DNA of 64,000 bases, from assembly GCF_008824185.1 (NCBI RefSeq), contig NZ_CP044423.1:633501-697500 (forward strand), written 5' to 3'. Numbering within the stretch: position 1 is the stretch's first letter; every line of letters starts with the position of its first letter. Below, one piece after another: positions 1-9,351 of the stretch. The position numbers and the translations under genes are program-made. The notes below the pieces were generated by a model that saw nothing but the letters and a program-made list of their open reading frames with translations, had not been told where the DNA came from and did no database searches. This DNA comes from Paracoccus pantotrophus (GTDB lineage Bacteria; Pseudomonadota; Alphaproteobacteria; Rhodobacterales; Rhodobacteraceae).

Positions 1-1275
1 GTCTGGATGGTCTGGTCGGTGGTGGTGGCCAAGCTGCCGCTGATCGGCTTCGGCTTCACCCAGGACCAGCTGTTCTGGCTGGCGGCGCTGCCGGCCCTGT
101 CGGGCGCCACGCTGCGCATCTTCTACAGCTTCATGGTGCCGATCTTCGGCGGGCGGCTGTGGACGACGCTGTCCACCGCCTCGCTGCTGATCCCGGCCAT
201 GGGCATCGGCTATGCGGTGCAGGATCCCGCGACGCCTTATGTGATCTTCGTGGCGCTGGCGCTGCTGTGCGGGCTGGGGGGCGCGAACTTCGCCTCGTCC
301 ATGGCCAATATCAGCTTCTTCTTCCCGAAATCGGAAAAGGGCAACGCCCTGGGGCTGAACGCGGGCCTGGGCAACCTGGGCGTATCGCTGATGCAGTTCC
401 TGGTGCCCATCGTCATCACCATGGGCGTCTTTGGCGCCATGGGCGGCGCGGCGCAGGAGCTTTCGGACGGCAGCCGGCTGTGGATGCAGAACGCGGGCTT
501 CATCTGGGTGCCCTTCATCATCGCCTCGACCATTGCGGCCTGGCTGGGGATGAACGACATCACCGATGCCCGCGCCAGCTTCCGCGAACAGGCGGTGATC
601 TTTACCCGGCTGCACAACTGGGTGATGTGCCTGCTTTACATCGGCACCTTCGGCAGCTTCATCGGCTATTCTGCCGGCTTCCCGCTGCTCATCAAGCTGG
701 CCTTCCCGGACGTCAACGCGCTGCAATTCGTGTTCCTGGGCCCGCTGGTCGGCGCGCTCAGCCGCGCGGGCACGGGCTGGCTTTCCGACCGGGTCGGCGG
801 CGGGCGCGTGACCTTCTGGGTCTTCGCCGGCATGATCGCCTCGGTCGGGCTGGTGATCGTCTCGCTGCAGGCGCTGTCCTTCTGGGGCTTCTTCGCGGGC
901 TTCATGGCGCTGTTCTTCTTTACCGGGGTCGGCAATTCCTCGACCTTCCAGATGATCCCGGTGATCATGCGCAAGGAAGTCGCCCGGCTTGAGCCGCAGC
1001 TGTCCCCCGAGGATCGCCGCCGCCAGTCCGACCGCGAATCCGCCGCGATCATCGCATTCACCAGCGCGATCGGTGCCTATGGCGGCTTCTTCATCCCCAA
1101 GGCCTATGGCAGTTCGATCGCCCTGACCGGATCGGCGATCGGCGCGCTCTGGGCCTTCCTGGGCTTCTACGTGCTCTGCCTTGCCGTGACCTGGGTGTTC
1201 TACACCCGTCCGGGCGGCCTTCTGCACGACATCGAACGCGGCCGCGCCTCTGCCGGCGCCGCCTCCCCTGCCTGA
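1..1275 (+). CDS. narK: NarK-type nitrate/nitrite transporter, C-terminal part (5' end outside window)
   Basis: Major-facilitator membrane protein that moves nitrate in and nitrite out for the nitrate reductase encoded next door. The reading frame is open from base 1, so the gene starts upstream; the first visible Met is at base 7. Two NarK-family nitrate signatures are visible: GGANFASSMANISFFF (about residue 91 from that Met) and AYGGFFIPKAYG (about residue 357), among roughly ten hydrophobic segments. In Paracoccus NarK is known as a fused NarK1-NarK2 protein; the visible part would be the C-terminal NarK2-like half, but the fusion itself cannot be seen here. It ends 14 bases before narG, consistent with a narKGHJI operon. 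Confidence 0.93.
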   Translation, partial: VWMVWSVVVAKLPLIGFGFTQDQLFWLAALPALSGATLRIFYSFMVPIFGGRLWTTLSTASLLIPAMGIGYAVQDPATPYVIFVALALLCGLGGANFASSMANISFFFPKSEKGNALGLNAGLGNLGVSLMQFLVPIVITMGVFGAMGGAAQELSDGSRLWMQNAGFIWVPFIIASTIAAWLGMNDITDARASFREQAVIFTRLHNWVMCLLYIGTFGSFIGYSAGFPLLIKLAFPDVNALQFVFLGPLVGALSRAGTGWLSDRVGGGRVTFWVFAGMIASVGLVIVSLQALSFWGFFAGFMALFFFTGVGNSSTFQMIPVIMRKEVARLEPQLSPEDRRRQSDRESAAIIAFTSAIGAYGGFFIPKAYGSSIALTGSAIGALWAFLGFYVLCLAVTWVFYTRPGGLLHDIERGRASAGAASPA

Positions 1276-1289
1276 CATAGGAGACAGCC

Positions 1290-4200
1290 ATGAGCCATCT
1301 GCTGGACCGCCTGAACTTCCTGAAATCCACCCGCAAGGACGTGTTTTCGGAAGGGCATGGCCAGACCACGACCGAGAACCGCGACTGGGAGGACACCTAT
1401 CGCTCGCGCTGGCGCCACGACAAGATCGTGCGCTCGACTCATGGGGTGAACTGCACCGGCTCCTGCTCCTGGAAGATCTATGTCAAGTCCGGCATCGTCA
1501 CCTGGGAAACCCAGCAGACCGACTATCCCCGCACCCGGCCCGACCTGCCCAATCACGAGCCGCGCGGCTGTGCGCGCGGCGCCTCCTACAGCTGGTATCT
1601 CTATTCCGCCAACCGGGTGAAGACGCCGCTGATCCGCGGCCGGCTGATGAAGCTCTGGCGCGAAAAGCGCAAGACCATGACGCCGATCCAGGCCTGGAGC
1701 GCGATCCAGGCCGACCCCGCGGCGCGCGAAAGCTATACCCGCATCCGCGGCAAGGGCGGTTTCGTGCGCGCGACCTGGGACGAGGCGACCGAGATCGTGG
1801 CCGCCGCCAATGCCTATACGGCCCAAAAATATGGCCCCGACCGGGTCTTCGGCTTCTCGCCGATCCCGGCCATGTCGATGGTCTCCTATGCCGCCGGCAC
1901 GCGCTACCTGTCGCTTCTGGGCGGCACCTGCATGTCCTTTTACGACTGGTATTGCGACCTGCCGCCGGCCAGCCCGCAGACCTGGGGCGAACAGACCGAC
2001 GTGCCGGAATCGGCCGACTGGTATAACGCGGGCTACCTGCTGCTCTGGGGCTCGAACGTGCCGCAGACCCGCACGCCCGACGCGCATTTCTATACTGAGG
2101 CGCGCTATCGCGGCACCAAATCGGCGGTGATCTGCCCCGACTATTCCGAGGCGGCCAAGTTCGGCGACATCTGGCTGAACGCCAAGCAGGGCACCGACGC
2201 GGCGCTGGGCATGGCCTTCGGCCATGTCATCCTGCGCGAATTCCACCTGGATCGTCAGGCCGAGTATTTCGAGGATTACTGCCGGCGCTATTCCGACATG
2301 CCGATGCTGGTGCGGCTGGAGGAACAGGACGGCCGCCTGATCCCCGGCCGCCAGCTGCGTGCCAGCGATTTCGACGGCGCGCTGGACCAGGCCAACAACC
2401 CGGAATGGAAGACGGTCGCCATCGACGACTTGACCGGCCGCATCGTGGTTCCGAACGGTTCGGTCGGTTTCCGCTGGGGCGAGGAGGGGCGCTGGAACCT
2501 GGAGCAGAAGGCGGGCGAGGACGAGGTCCGGCTGAAGATGAGCCTGATCCTGGACGAGGATCGCGACGATGTGGTCGGCGTCGACTTCCCCTACTTCGGC
2601 GGCGCCGCGACCAATGGCTTCGCCGTCGACGACCGCGGCGCGGTGCTGACCCGCAACGTGCCGGTCAAGCGGCTGACCCTCGCCAATGGCGAGCAGGCGC
2701 TGGTCGCCACGGTCTTCGACCTCATCTGCGCCAATTACAGCCTGGACCGCGGTCTGGGCGGCGAGAACGTCGCCCGCGACTATGACGCCGACGTGCCCTT
2801 CACCCCCGCCTGGGCCGAGCGCATCACCGGCGTGCGCCGCGACAAGATCATCCAGGTGGCGCGGGAGTTTGCCGCCAATGCCGAAAAGACCAACGGGCGG
2901 TCGATGGTCATCATCGGCGCGGCGATGAACCATTGGTTCCACATGGACATGAACTATCGCGCCGTCATCAACATGCTGGTGATGTGCGGCTGCGTCGGCC
3001 AGTCGGGCGGCGGCTGGGCGCATTACGTCGGCCAGGAAAAGCTGCGCCCGCAGACCGGCTGGACGGCGCTGGCCTTCGCGCTGGACTGGGCGCGCCCGCC
3101 GCGGCACATGAACGCCACCTCGGCCTGGTATGCCCATACCGACCAATGGCGCTACGAGACGGTGAGCGCGCAAGAGATCCTGTCGCCGACCGCGCCGGCG
3201 GGCGACTGGAACCGGCTCAGCCTGATCGACTACAACATCCGTGCCGAGCGGATGGGCTGGCTGCCCTCGGCCCCGCAGCTGAAGACCAACCCTCTGGAGG
3301 TCGGCCGGGCCGCCAAGGCCGAAGGCATCGCCGCCAAGGATTACGTCGCGCGCGAACTGCAATCCGGCGGCTTGCAGATGTCCTGCGAAGACCCGGATGC
3401 GCCCGAGAACTGGCCGCGCAACCTGTTCGTCTGGCGCTCGAACCTGCTCGGCTCCTCGGGCAAGGGGCATGAATATTTCCTCAAGCACCTCCTGGGCACC
3501 GATCACGGCGTGCAGGGCAAGGATCTGGGCCAGGAGGGCCGGCAGAAGCCGGTCGAGGCCGCCTGGCACGACCAGGCGCCCGAGGGCAAGCTGGACCTGC
3601 TGGTGACGATCGACTTCCGCATGTCCACCACCGCCGTCTATGCCGACATCGTCCTGCCGACCGCCAGTTGGTACGAAAAGGACGACATGAACACCTCGGA
3701 CATGCATCCGTTCATCCACCCGCTGCAGGCGGCGGTGGACCCGGCCTATGAGTCCAGGACCGACTGGGAGATCTTCAAGTCCATCGCCCGCAAGTTCTCG
3801 GAAATCGCGCCCGAGGTGCTGGGGGTCGAGACCGACGTGGTGCAGCTGCCCTTGCAGCATGACAGCGCCGGCGAGATCGCCCAGCCCTTCGTGCAGGACT
3901 GGAAACGGGGCGAATGCGAGCTGATCCCCGGCAAGACCGCGCCGGCCTATATCGAGATCGAGCGCGACTATCCCAACCTCTACAAGCGCTTCACCGCGCT
4001 GGGTCCGCTGATGGAAAAGCTGGGCAATGGCGGCAAGGGCATTTCCTGGGACACCAAGGACGAGGTGCATCACCTGCAAGCCCTGAACGGCCGCGTGACC
4101 GAGGAGGGCGCGACCAAGGGCATGGCGCGGATCGAGACGGCGATCGACGCCGCCGAGGTGGTGCTGATGCTGGCCCCCGAGACCAATGGCGAGGTGGCGG

Positions 4201-5054
4201 TCAAGGCCTGGGAGGCGCTTGGCAAGGCCACTGGCCGCGACCACAAGCACCTGGCCGAGGTCAAGGAGGACGAGAAGATCCGCTTCCGCGACATTGCCGC
4301 CCAGCCGAGGAAGATCATCTCCTCGCCCACCTGGTCGGGCATCGAAAGCGAGGAGGTCTGCTATAACGCCGGCTGGACCAACGTGCATGAGCTGATCCCG
4401 TGGCGCACCGTCTCGGGCCGCCAGCAGCTTTACCAGGACCACGAATGGATGCGCGCCTTCGGCGAGGCCCTTGTGACCTGGCGCCCGCCCGTCGACCTGA
4501 AGACCGTCGGCGCGGATGCGAGGAAGTCGCTGGCCGCGGGCGAAAAGCACGTGGTGCTGAACTTCATCACCCCGCACCAGAAATGGGGCATCCATTCCAC
4601 CTATACCGACAACCTGCTGATGCTGACGCTGAACCGCGGCGGCCCGGTGGTGTGGATCTCGGAAATCGACGCCCGGAAGGCCGGGCTGGTCGACAATGAC
4701 TGGGTCGAGGTCTTCAACAGCAATGGCGTCATCACCGCCCGCGCGGTGGTCAGCCAGCGCATGAAGGAAGGCAGCATGTTCATGTATCACGCCCAGGAAA
4801 AGATCGTGAACACGCCCGGCAGCCAGATCACCAACCTGCGCGGCGGCATCCACAACTCGGTGACGCGCATCGTGCCCAAGCCCACCCATATGATCGGCGG
4901 CTATGCGCAGCTGGCCTACGGCTTCAACTATTACGGCACCGTGGGCGCCAACCGGGACGAATTCGTCATCGTCCGCAAGATGAACAAGGTCGACTGGCTC
5001 GACCAACCCCTGGAAACGGGGCCCGCAACCCAAGCGACGGAGGCAGCGGAATGA
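1290..5054 (+). CDS. narG: Respiratory nitrate reductase alpha subunit (Mo-bisMGD catalytic subunit)
   Basis: Catalytic subunit of the cytoplasm-facing membrane nitrate reductase, reducing nitrate to nitrite with electrons from quinol through NarI and NarH. At 1254 residues it matches the family length and aligns without gaps of note to E. coli NarG as I know it. The FS0 cluster ligands are present as His51, Cys55, Cys59 and Cys94, the unusual His-x3-Cys-x3-Cys-x34-Cys pattern. The Mo-ligand aspartate lies in FYDWYCDLPPAS (about residues 217-228). The N-terminus has only a vestigial Tat-like region, as expected for a subunit that stays in the cytoplasm. A ribosome site (GGAGA) sits 6 bases before the ATG. 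The stop overlaps the narH start (ATGA). Confidence 0.98.
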   Translation: MSHLLDRLNFLKSTRKDVFSEGHGQTTTENRDWEDTYRSRWRHDKIVRSTHGVNCTGSCSWKIYVKSGIVTWETQQTDYPRTRPDLPNHEPRGCARGASYSWYLYSANRVKTPLIRGRLMKLWREKRKTMTPIQAWSAIQADPAARESYTRIRGKGGFVRATWDEATEIVAAANAYTAQKYGPDRVFGFSPIPAMSMVSYAAGTRYLSLLGGTCMSFYDWYCDLPPASPQTWGEQTDVPESADWYNAGYLLLWGSNVPQTRTPDAHFYTEARYRGTKSAVICPDYSEAAKFGDIWLNAKQGTDAALGMAFGHVILREFHLDRQAEYFEDYCRRYSDMPMLVRLEEQDGRLIPGRQLRASDFDGALDQANNPEWKTVAIDDLTGRIVVPNGSVGFRWGEEGRWNLEQKAGEDEVRLKMSLILDEDRDDVVGVDFPYFGGAATNGFAVDDRGAVLTRNVPVKRLTLANGEQALVATVFDLICANYSLDRGLGGENVARDYDADVPFTPAWAERITGVRRDKIIQVAREFAANAEKTNGRSMVIIGAAMNHWFHMDMNYRAVINMLVMCGCVGQSGGGWAHYVGQEKLRPQTGWTALAFALDWARPPRHMNATSAWYAHTDQWRYETVSAQEILSPTAPAGDWNRLSLIDYNIRAERMGWLPSAPQLKTNPLEVGRAAKAEGIAAKDYVARELQSGGLQMSCEDPDAPENWPRNLFVWRSNLLGSSGKGHEYFLKHLLGTDHGVQGKDLGQEGRQKPVEAAWHDQAPEGKLDLLVTIDFRMSTTAVYADIVLPTASWYEKDDMNTSDMHPFIHPLQAAVDPAYESRTDWEIFKSIARKFSEIAPEVLGVETDVVQLPLQHDSAGEIAQPFVQDWKRGECELIPGKTAPAYIEIERDYPNLYKRFTALGPLMEKLGNGGKGISWDTKDEVHHLQALNGRVTEEGATKGMARIETAIDAAEVVLMLAPETNGEVAVKAWEALGKATGRDHKHLAEVKEDEKIRFRDIAAQPRKIISSPTWSGIESEEVCYNAGWTNVHELIPWRTVSGRQQLYQDHEWMRAFGEALVTWRPPVDLKTVGADARKSLAAGEKHVVLNFITPHQKWGIHSTYTDNLLMLTLNRGGPVVWISEIDARKAGLVDNDWVEVFNSNGVITARAVVSQRMKEGSMFMYHAQEKIVNTPGSQITNLRGGIHNSVTRIVPKPTHMIGGYAQLAYGFNYYGTVGANRDEFVIVRKMNKVDWLDQPLETGPATQATEAAE

Positions 5055-6568
5055 AAGTGCGTGCGCAAATCGGCATGGTGCTGAACCTGGACAAGTGTAT
5101 CGGCTGCCATACCTGCTCGGTGACGTGCAAGAACGTATGGACCTCGCGCGAGGGGGTCGAATACGCTTGGTTCAACAACGTCGAGACCAAGCCCGGCATC
5201 GGCTATCCCAAGGATTGGGAAAACCAGAGGCGCTGGAACGGCGGCTGGGTGCGGACCCGCTCGGGCCATCTGCGGCCCAAGCAGGGCGGCAAGTGGCGCA
5301 TCCTGGCCAATATCTTCGCCAACCCCGACCTGCCCGAGATCGACGATTTCTACGAGCCCTTCGATTTCGACTATGACCATCTGAAATCGGCGCCCGAGAT
5401 GCAGGCCTTCCCGACCGCAAGGCCGCGATCCAAGATCTCGGGCGAGCGGATGGAAAAGATCGAATGGGGCCCGAACTGGGAGGAGATCCTGGGCGGCGAG
5501 TTCGAGAAACGCAGCAAGGACTATAACTTCGAGGGCATCCAGAAGGACATCTACGGCGAATACGAAAACACCTTCATGATGTATCTGCCGCGGCTGTGCG
5601 AGCATTGCCTCAACCCGGCCTGCGTTGCCTCCTGCCCCTCGGGCGCGATCTACAAGCGCGAAGAGGACGGGGTGGTGCTGATCGACCAGGACAAGTGCCG
5701 GGGCTGGCGGATGTGTGTCTCGGGCTGCCCCTACAAGAAGATCTATTACAACTGGTCCACCGGGAAGTCGGAAAAATGCATCCTGTGCTATCCGCGCCTT
5801 GAATCGGGCCAGCCCACGGTCTGCTCGGAAACCTGCGTCGGGCGCATCCGCTACCTGGGCGTGATGCTTTACGATGCCGACAAGATCGCCGAGGCGGCCG
5901 CATCGGAAAGCGAGATGGACCTCTACGACGCGCAGCTGGGCGTCTTCTTGGACCCCAACGATCCCGAGGTGATCGCCGCCGCCCGCGCCGAGGGCGTGCC
6001 CGAGGACTGGATCAAAGGCGCGCAGAAATCGCCGATCTGGAAGATGGCGATGGAATGGAAGATCGCCTTCCCGTTGCACCCGGAATACCGCACCCTGCCG
6101 ATGGTCTGGTATGTGCCGCCGCTGTCGCCGATCCAGAACGCCGCCGAGGCGGGCAAGATCGCGGCCCAGGACGACATGCCCGACGTGCGCAGCCTGCGCA
6201 TCCCGCTGCGCTATCTGGCCAACATGCTGACCGCCGGGGACGAGGCGCCGGTGGCCGCCGCGCTGGAGCGGATGCTGGCCATGCGCAGCTACATGCGTTC
6301 CAAGACGCTGGACGGGGTGGTGAACCTGGGCGTCGCCAAGCGCGTCGGCCTGACGCCGCAGCAGATCGACGAGATGTATCAGCTGCTGGCCATCGCCAAT
6401 TACGAGGACCGTTTCGTCATCCCGACCACGCATCGCGAGATCGTCGAGGACGCCTATGACCTGCGCGGCGGCTGCGGCTTTACCGACGGGCACGGCTGTT
6501 CATCGGGCGACACGCCGTCGCTCTTTGGCGGCAAGAAATTCCGCAGCCCGCAGGAGTTCATCGCATGA
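5051..6568 (+). CDS. narH: Respiratory nitrate reductase beta subunit (iron-sulfur)
   Basis: Electron-transfer subunit carrying three [4Fe-4S] and one [3Fe-4S] cluster between NarI and NarG. Four cysteine groups are visible: C16-C19-C22-C26, C183-C186-C191-C195, C216-W219-C222-C226 and C243-C246-C258-C262. Trp219 in CRGWRMC replaces a cysteine and marks the [3Fe-4S] site, exactly as in known NarH proteins. The length of 505 residues is normal. Translational coupling with both neighbours is indicated by ATGA overlaps at the start and at the end. A Cys/Gly-rich tail (CGFTDGHGCSSGD, near residue 480) is common in this family. Confidence 0.98.
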   Translation: MKVRAQIGMVLNLDKCIGCHTCSVTCKNVWTSREGVEYAWFNNVETKPGIGYPKDWENQRRWNGGWVRTRSGHLRPKQGGKWRILANIFANPDLPEIDDFYEPFDFDYDHLKSAPEMQAFPTARPRSKISGERMEKIEWGPNWEEILGGEFEKRSKDYNFEGIQKDIYGEYENTFMMYLPRLCEHCLNPACVASCPSGAIYKREEDGVVLIDQDKCRGWRMCVSGCPYKKIYYNWSTGKSEKCILCYPRLESGQPTVCSETCVGRIRYLGVMLYDADKIAEAAASESEMDLYDAQLGVFLDPNDPEVIAAARAEGVPEDWIKGAQKSPIWKMAMEWKIAFPLHPEYRTLPMVWYVPPLSPIQNAAEAGKIAAQDDMPDVRSLRIPLRYLANMLTAGDEAPVAAALERMLAMRSYMRSKTLDGVVNLGVAKRVGLTPQQIDEMYQLLAIANYEDRFVIPTTHREIVEDAYDLRGGCGFTDGHGCSSGDTPSLFGGKKFRSPQEFIA

Positions 6569-7254
6569 AAAGCTTCCGAGCCCTTTCCGCGCTGCTGTCC
6601 TATCCCAGCGAGGAGCTGATCGCCGCGCTGCCCGAAATCGACGCGGTGCTGCAAGCCGAGGGGCTGCTTGGCCCCAAGCGCATGGAGGAAATCCGCCGCC
6701 TGCTGCAGGAATTGCGCCAGGGCGACCTCTACGACCTTCAGGAACGCTATGTGCTGCTGTTCGACCGTTCGCGCAGCCTGTCGCTGAACCTGTTCGAGCA
6801 TGTGCATGGCGAAAGCCGCGACCGCGGCGGCGCCATGGTCGATCTTCTGGAAACCTATCGCGCCGGCGGCTTCGACCTGGTCGGGTCGGAACTGCCCGAC
6901 CACCTGCCGGTGCTGCTGGAATACCTGTCCACCCGGCCCCTGGCCGAGGCCGAGGCGCTTCTGGCCGATGCCTCGCACATCCTGGTCGCGCTGGCCGAGC
7001 GGCTGACGCGGCGCGAGACGGCCTATGCCGGCGTGCTCAGCGCGCTGGTGGCGCTGGTGGTGACCGAGCCGGCCGAGCTGCCCGAGGAACTGGCCGCCGT
7101 CCCCGACGACGACCCCGAGGATCTGGCCGCGCTCGATGCCGTCTGGGAAGAGGCGCAGGTCACGTTCGGCCCCGACCCCAATGCCGGCTGCCCGGTCAGC
7201 CGCGACATCCTTGCCCGCATGGACGCCCCGCGCGTCGCGAACCCGGCGCAATGA
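6565..7254 (+). CDS. narJ: Nitrate reductase assembly chaperone NarJ
   Basis: System-specific cytoplasmic chaperone of the NarJ/TorD family that binds apo-NarG and is needed for molybdenum cofactor and FS0 insertion and for docking NarGH to NarI; it is not part of the final enzyme. The 229-residue length fits the family, and the sequence is helical and acidic with the conserved LFEHVHGESRDRG block (about residues 75-87) that identifies NarJ. It overlaps narH by four bases and is followed ten bases later by narI, which keeps the chaperone between the structural genes as in other nar operons. Confidence 0.96.
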   Translation: MKSFRALSALLSYPSEELIAALPEIDAVLQAEGLLGPKRMEEIRRLLQELRQGDLYDLQERYVLLFDRSRSLSLNLFEHVHGESRDRGGAMVDLLETYRAGGFDLVGSELPDHLPVLLEYLSTRPLAEAEALLADASHILVALAERLTRRETAYAGVLSALVALVVTEPAELPEELAAVPDDDPEDLAALDAVWEEAQVTFGPDPNAGCPVSRDILARMDAPRVANPAQ

Positions 7255-7264
7255 GGAGGCGCAG

Positions 7265-7966
7265 ATGAACAATTTCCTTTTCGGGATCTATCCCTATATC
7301 GCCATCACCGTGATGCTCCTGGGCTCGATCATCCGCTATGACCAGGATCCGTTCAGCTGGAAATCCAAGTCCAGCCAGATCCTGCGGCGGCGGCAATTCG
7401 TCATCGGCTCGGTACTGTTCCATGTCGGCGTGCTGGTAATCTTCTTCGGCCATCTGGTCGGGCTGCTGACCCCCATCGCCGTCTTCGACGCGCTGGGCAT
7501 CAGCCATGGTGCCAAGCAGGTGCTGGCGATGACCGCGGGCGGCATCGCCGGGGTGATGGCGCTGGTCGGGGGCGGCATGCTGCTGCATCGCCGTCTGACC
7601 GACCCGCGGGTGCGCGCCCATACCACGCTGGCCGATACCGGCATCCTGGCGCTGCTGGTCGCGCAGCTGGTGCTGGGGCTGATGACCATCCTGGTTTCCA
7701 TGCAGCACCTTGACGGGCACGAGATGACGCGGCTGATGTCCTGGGCGCAGGGCATCGTCTATTTCCGTGCGGGTGCGGCCGATCACCTGGTCGGCGTGCA
7801 TTGGCTTTTCAAGCTGCATATCCTGCTGGGGCTGACCATCTTCCTGCTGTTCCCCTTCACGCGGTTGGTCCACATGATCTCGGCCCCGGTGCGCTATCTG
7901 TGGCGGCCGGGCTACCAGATCGTGCGGACCAAGCGTCAACCGGCCAAGCGCCATCCGGCGGAGTAG
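7265..7966 (+). CDS. narI: Respiratory nitrate reductase gamma subunit (cytochrome b)
   Basis: Membrane di-haem b subunit that oxidises quinol and anchors NarGH. The start chosen follows a GAGGAGG ribosome site and gives 233 residues beginning MNNFLFGIYPYIAI, matching NarI N-termini; a longer in-frame extension upstream overlaps narJ and has no merit. Five hydrophobic helices are visible. The four haem-ligand histidines can be assigned as His53 and His63 in the second helix and His185 and His203 in the last, with the 10- and 18-residue spacings of E. coli NarI (His56/66 and His187/205). Confidence 0.97.
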   Translation: MNNFLFGIYPYIAITVMLLGSIIRYDQDPFSWKSKSSQILRRRQFVIGSVLFHVGVLVIFFGHLVGLLTPIAVFDALGISHGAKQVLAMTAGGIAGVMALVGGGMLLHRRLTDPRVRAHTTLADTGILALLVAQLVLGLMTILVSMQHLDGHEMTRLMSWAQGIVYFRAGAADHLVGVHWLFKLHILLGLTIFLLFPFTRLVHMISAPVRYLWRPGYQIVRTKRQPAKRHPAE

Positions 7967-7971
7967 GGGTG

Positions 7972-8775
7972 ATGGAGATGAAACCGCTCTTGCCGCCGGT
8001 CGTCGTGAACGGCGTGACGCTCGATCCCGGCCGCATCGCGGCCGAGGCGCAGAACCACCCCGCGCCCAAGGGCAAGCCCGGCCATGCCTGGCGCGCTGCC
8101 GCCCGCGCGCTGGCGGTGCGCGAGCTTCTGCTGCAGGAAGCTCGCGTCCAGGGCATCGCGGCGGAACCCGCCGAGCTTGCCCCCGGCCAATGGGAGACCG
8201 AGGACGAGGCCGCGATCCGTGCCCTGCTGGACCAGGCGGTCGAGCCCGCGCCCGCCGACGAGGCGGCGCTGGCCGCGCATTATGCCGCCCATCCCGAACA
8301 GTTCCGCGCGCCCTCGCTCTATGAGGCGGCGCATATCCTGTTTGCGGCCGCCCCCGACGATGCCGAGGCCCGTGCCCAGGCGCGGGAGCGGGCCGAGGCG
8401 GTGCTGGCCGAGCTGCGCGCCCAGCCGCGACGCTTTGCCGAACTGGCCGCCGAGCTTAGCGCCTGTTCGTCGAAAAGCGCCGGCGGGGTGCTGGGGCAAC
8501 TGACCTCGGGCGATACCGTGCCCGAGTTCGAGGCCGTGCTGGCCACGATGGAGGAGGGGGGGCTGGCCCTGGCCGAGACCCGCTATGGCCTGCATGTCAT
8601 CCGTCTGGATGCGCGCGCGCGCGGCGCCGTGCTGCCGCTGGAGGCGGTGTTGCCGCAATTGCGCCAGGCCCATGACAAGGCGGCCTGGCTGCGCGCCAGC
8701 CGCGACTATCTTGACAGGCTGATCGCCGGGGCGGACATCTCCGGCATCTCCTTCGACCGGGAAAGGCGCGCGTGA
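7972..8775 (+). CDS. PpiC/parvulin-type peptidyl-prolyl isomerase of the nar operon (NifM-like)
   Basis: Parvulin-domain protein of 267 residues; the rotamase core runs from about residue 115 to 217, with the typical pattern of an early AAHIL strand, FAELA, a GGVLG turn, EFEAVL and a final RYGLHVIRL strand. No signal peptide or membrane segment is visible, so it should act in the cytoplasm. It starts 5 bases after narI and its stop overlaps the next start. Similar nifM/ppiC-like genes follow narI in Pseudomonas and other denitrifiers, where they are presumed to help fold or mature the nitrate reductase; that role is an inference from context. A GTG one codon upstream is an alternative start. 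Confidence 0.88.
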   Translation: MEMKPLLPPVVVNGVTLDPGRIAAEAQNHPAPKGKPGHAWRAAARALAVRELLLQEARVQGIAAEPAELAPGQWETEDEAAIRALLDQAVEPAPADEAALAAHYAAHPEQFRAPSLYEAAHILFAAAPDDAEARAQARERAEAVLAELRAQPRRFAELAAELSACSSKSAGGVLGQLTSGDTVPEFEAVLATMEEGGLALAETRYGLHVIRLDARARGAVLPLEAVLPQLRQAHDKAAWLRASRDYLDRLIAGADISGISFDRERRA

Positions 8776-9287
8776 TGCAGCTTGCCTATGTCAGCCTGCC
8801 GGGCCGCGGCGCGAGCGACCGCTTCCTGGCCGCCTTTGCCCAGGCGGCGCAGGCGGCGGGGCTACGGCTGGCGGGCACGGTGCAGACCAATCCCCAGCGC
8901 GAGGGCCGCGTCAAATGCGACATGGACCTGCGCGTGCTGCCCGACGGCCCGGTGCTGCGCATCAGCGAGGACCGCGGCAATGGCGCACGTGGCTGCCGGC
9001 TGGACGCGGGCGTGCTGGAGGCGGCGGTGCTGGGCGTCACGGCGGCGCTGCCCGGTGCCGACCTGCTGCTGGTCAACAAGTTCGGCAAGCAGGAAGCCGA
9101 GGGCCGCGGCTTTGCGCCCCTGATCGCCGAGGCGCTGTCGCGCGGCATCCCGGTGCTGGCCGGGGTGAACGGGCTGAACCTGCCGGCGTTCCAGGCCTTT
9201 GCCGATGGGCTTGCCACGCCGCTTCCCGGTGAGCAGGCGCAGGTCATGGGCTGGTGCCAGCGGATTTGCGGGCTGCAACCCGCCTAA
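8775..9287 (+). CDS. DUF2478 family protein, last gene of the nar operon
   Basis: A 170-residue protein with the DUF2478 hallmark near its start, LAYVSLPGRGASDRFLAAFA, which resembles a degenerate phosphate-binding loop, followed by a Rossmann-like fold ending in LLLVNKFGKQEAEGRGF and IPVLAGVNGLN. The family is of unknown function and is often found beside molybdenum transport or molybdoenzyme genes. Here the ATG overlaps the stop of the isomerase gene (TGATG), and a terminator follows directly, so it is co-expressed with nitrate reductase. A GTG one codon earlier could also start it. A role in cofactor handling is inferred only from location. Confidence 0.8.
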   Translation: MQLAYVSLPGRGASDRFLAAFAQAAQAAGLRLAGTVQTNPQREGRVKCDMDLRVLPDGPVLRISEDRGNGARGCRLDAGVLEAAVLGVTAALPGADLLLVNKFGKQEAEGRGFAPLIAEALSRGIPVLAGVNGLNLPAFQAFADGLATPLPGEQAQVMGWCQRICGLQPA

Positions 9288-9306
9288 GCCGAAAAGCTCC
9301 GCAACG

Positions 9307-9339
9307 AAAAAGGCCCGGTCGCGCTGACCGGGCCTTTTT
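9307..9339. terminator. Bidirectional intrinsic terminator between the nar operon and nnrS
   Basis: A perfect 14-base stem (AAAAAGGCCCGGTC paired with GACCGGGCCTTTTT) with a five-base GCGCT loop, carrying A5 on one side and T5 on the other. It lies 19 bases after the DUF2478 stop and 12 bases from the end of nnrS on the other strand, so it can end both converging transcripts. Confidence 0.93.
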
Positions 9340-9351
9340 GCATGGCGCGCT

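Noticed and set aside
1200..5033. A 1277-residue open frame antisense to narG, and many other long antisense frames such as 17020-19662, 19557-22157 and 55839-59237
   Set aside because: They arise from the very high GC content and third-position bias; their translations are low-complexity His/Arg/Gly-rich text with no domain, and the sense strands hold well-known genes.
7136..7264. Longer N-terminus for NarI reaching into narJ
   Set aside because: The extra residues are the out-of-frame translation of narJ; a strong ribosome site and the conserved NarI start are at 7265.
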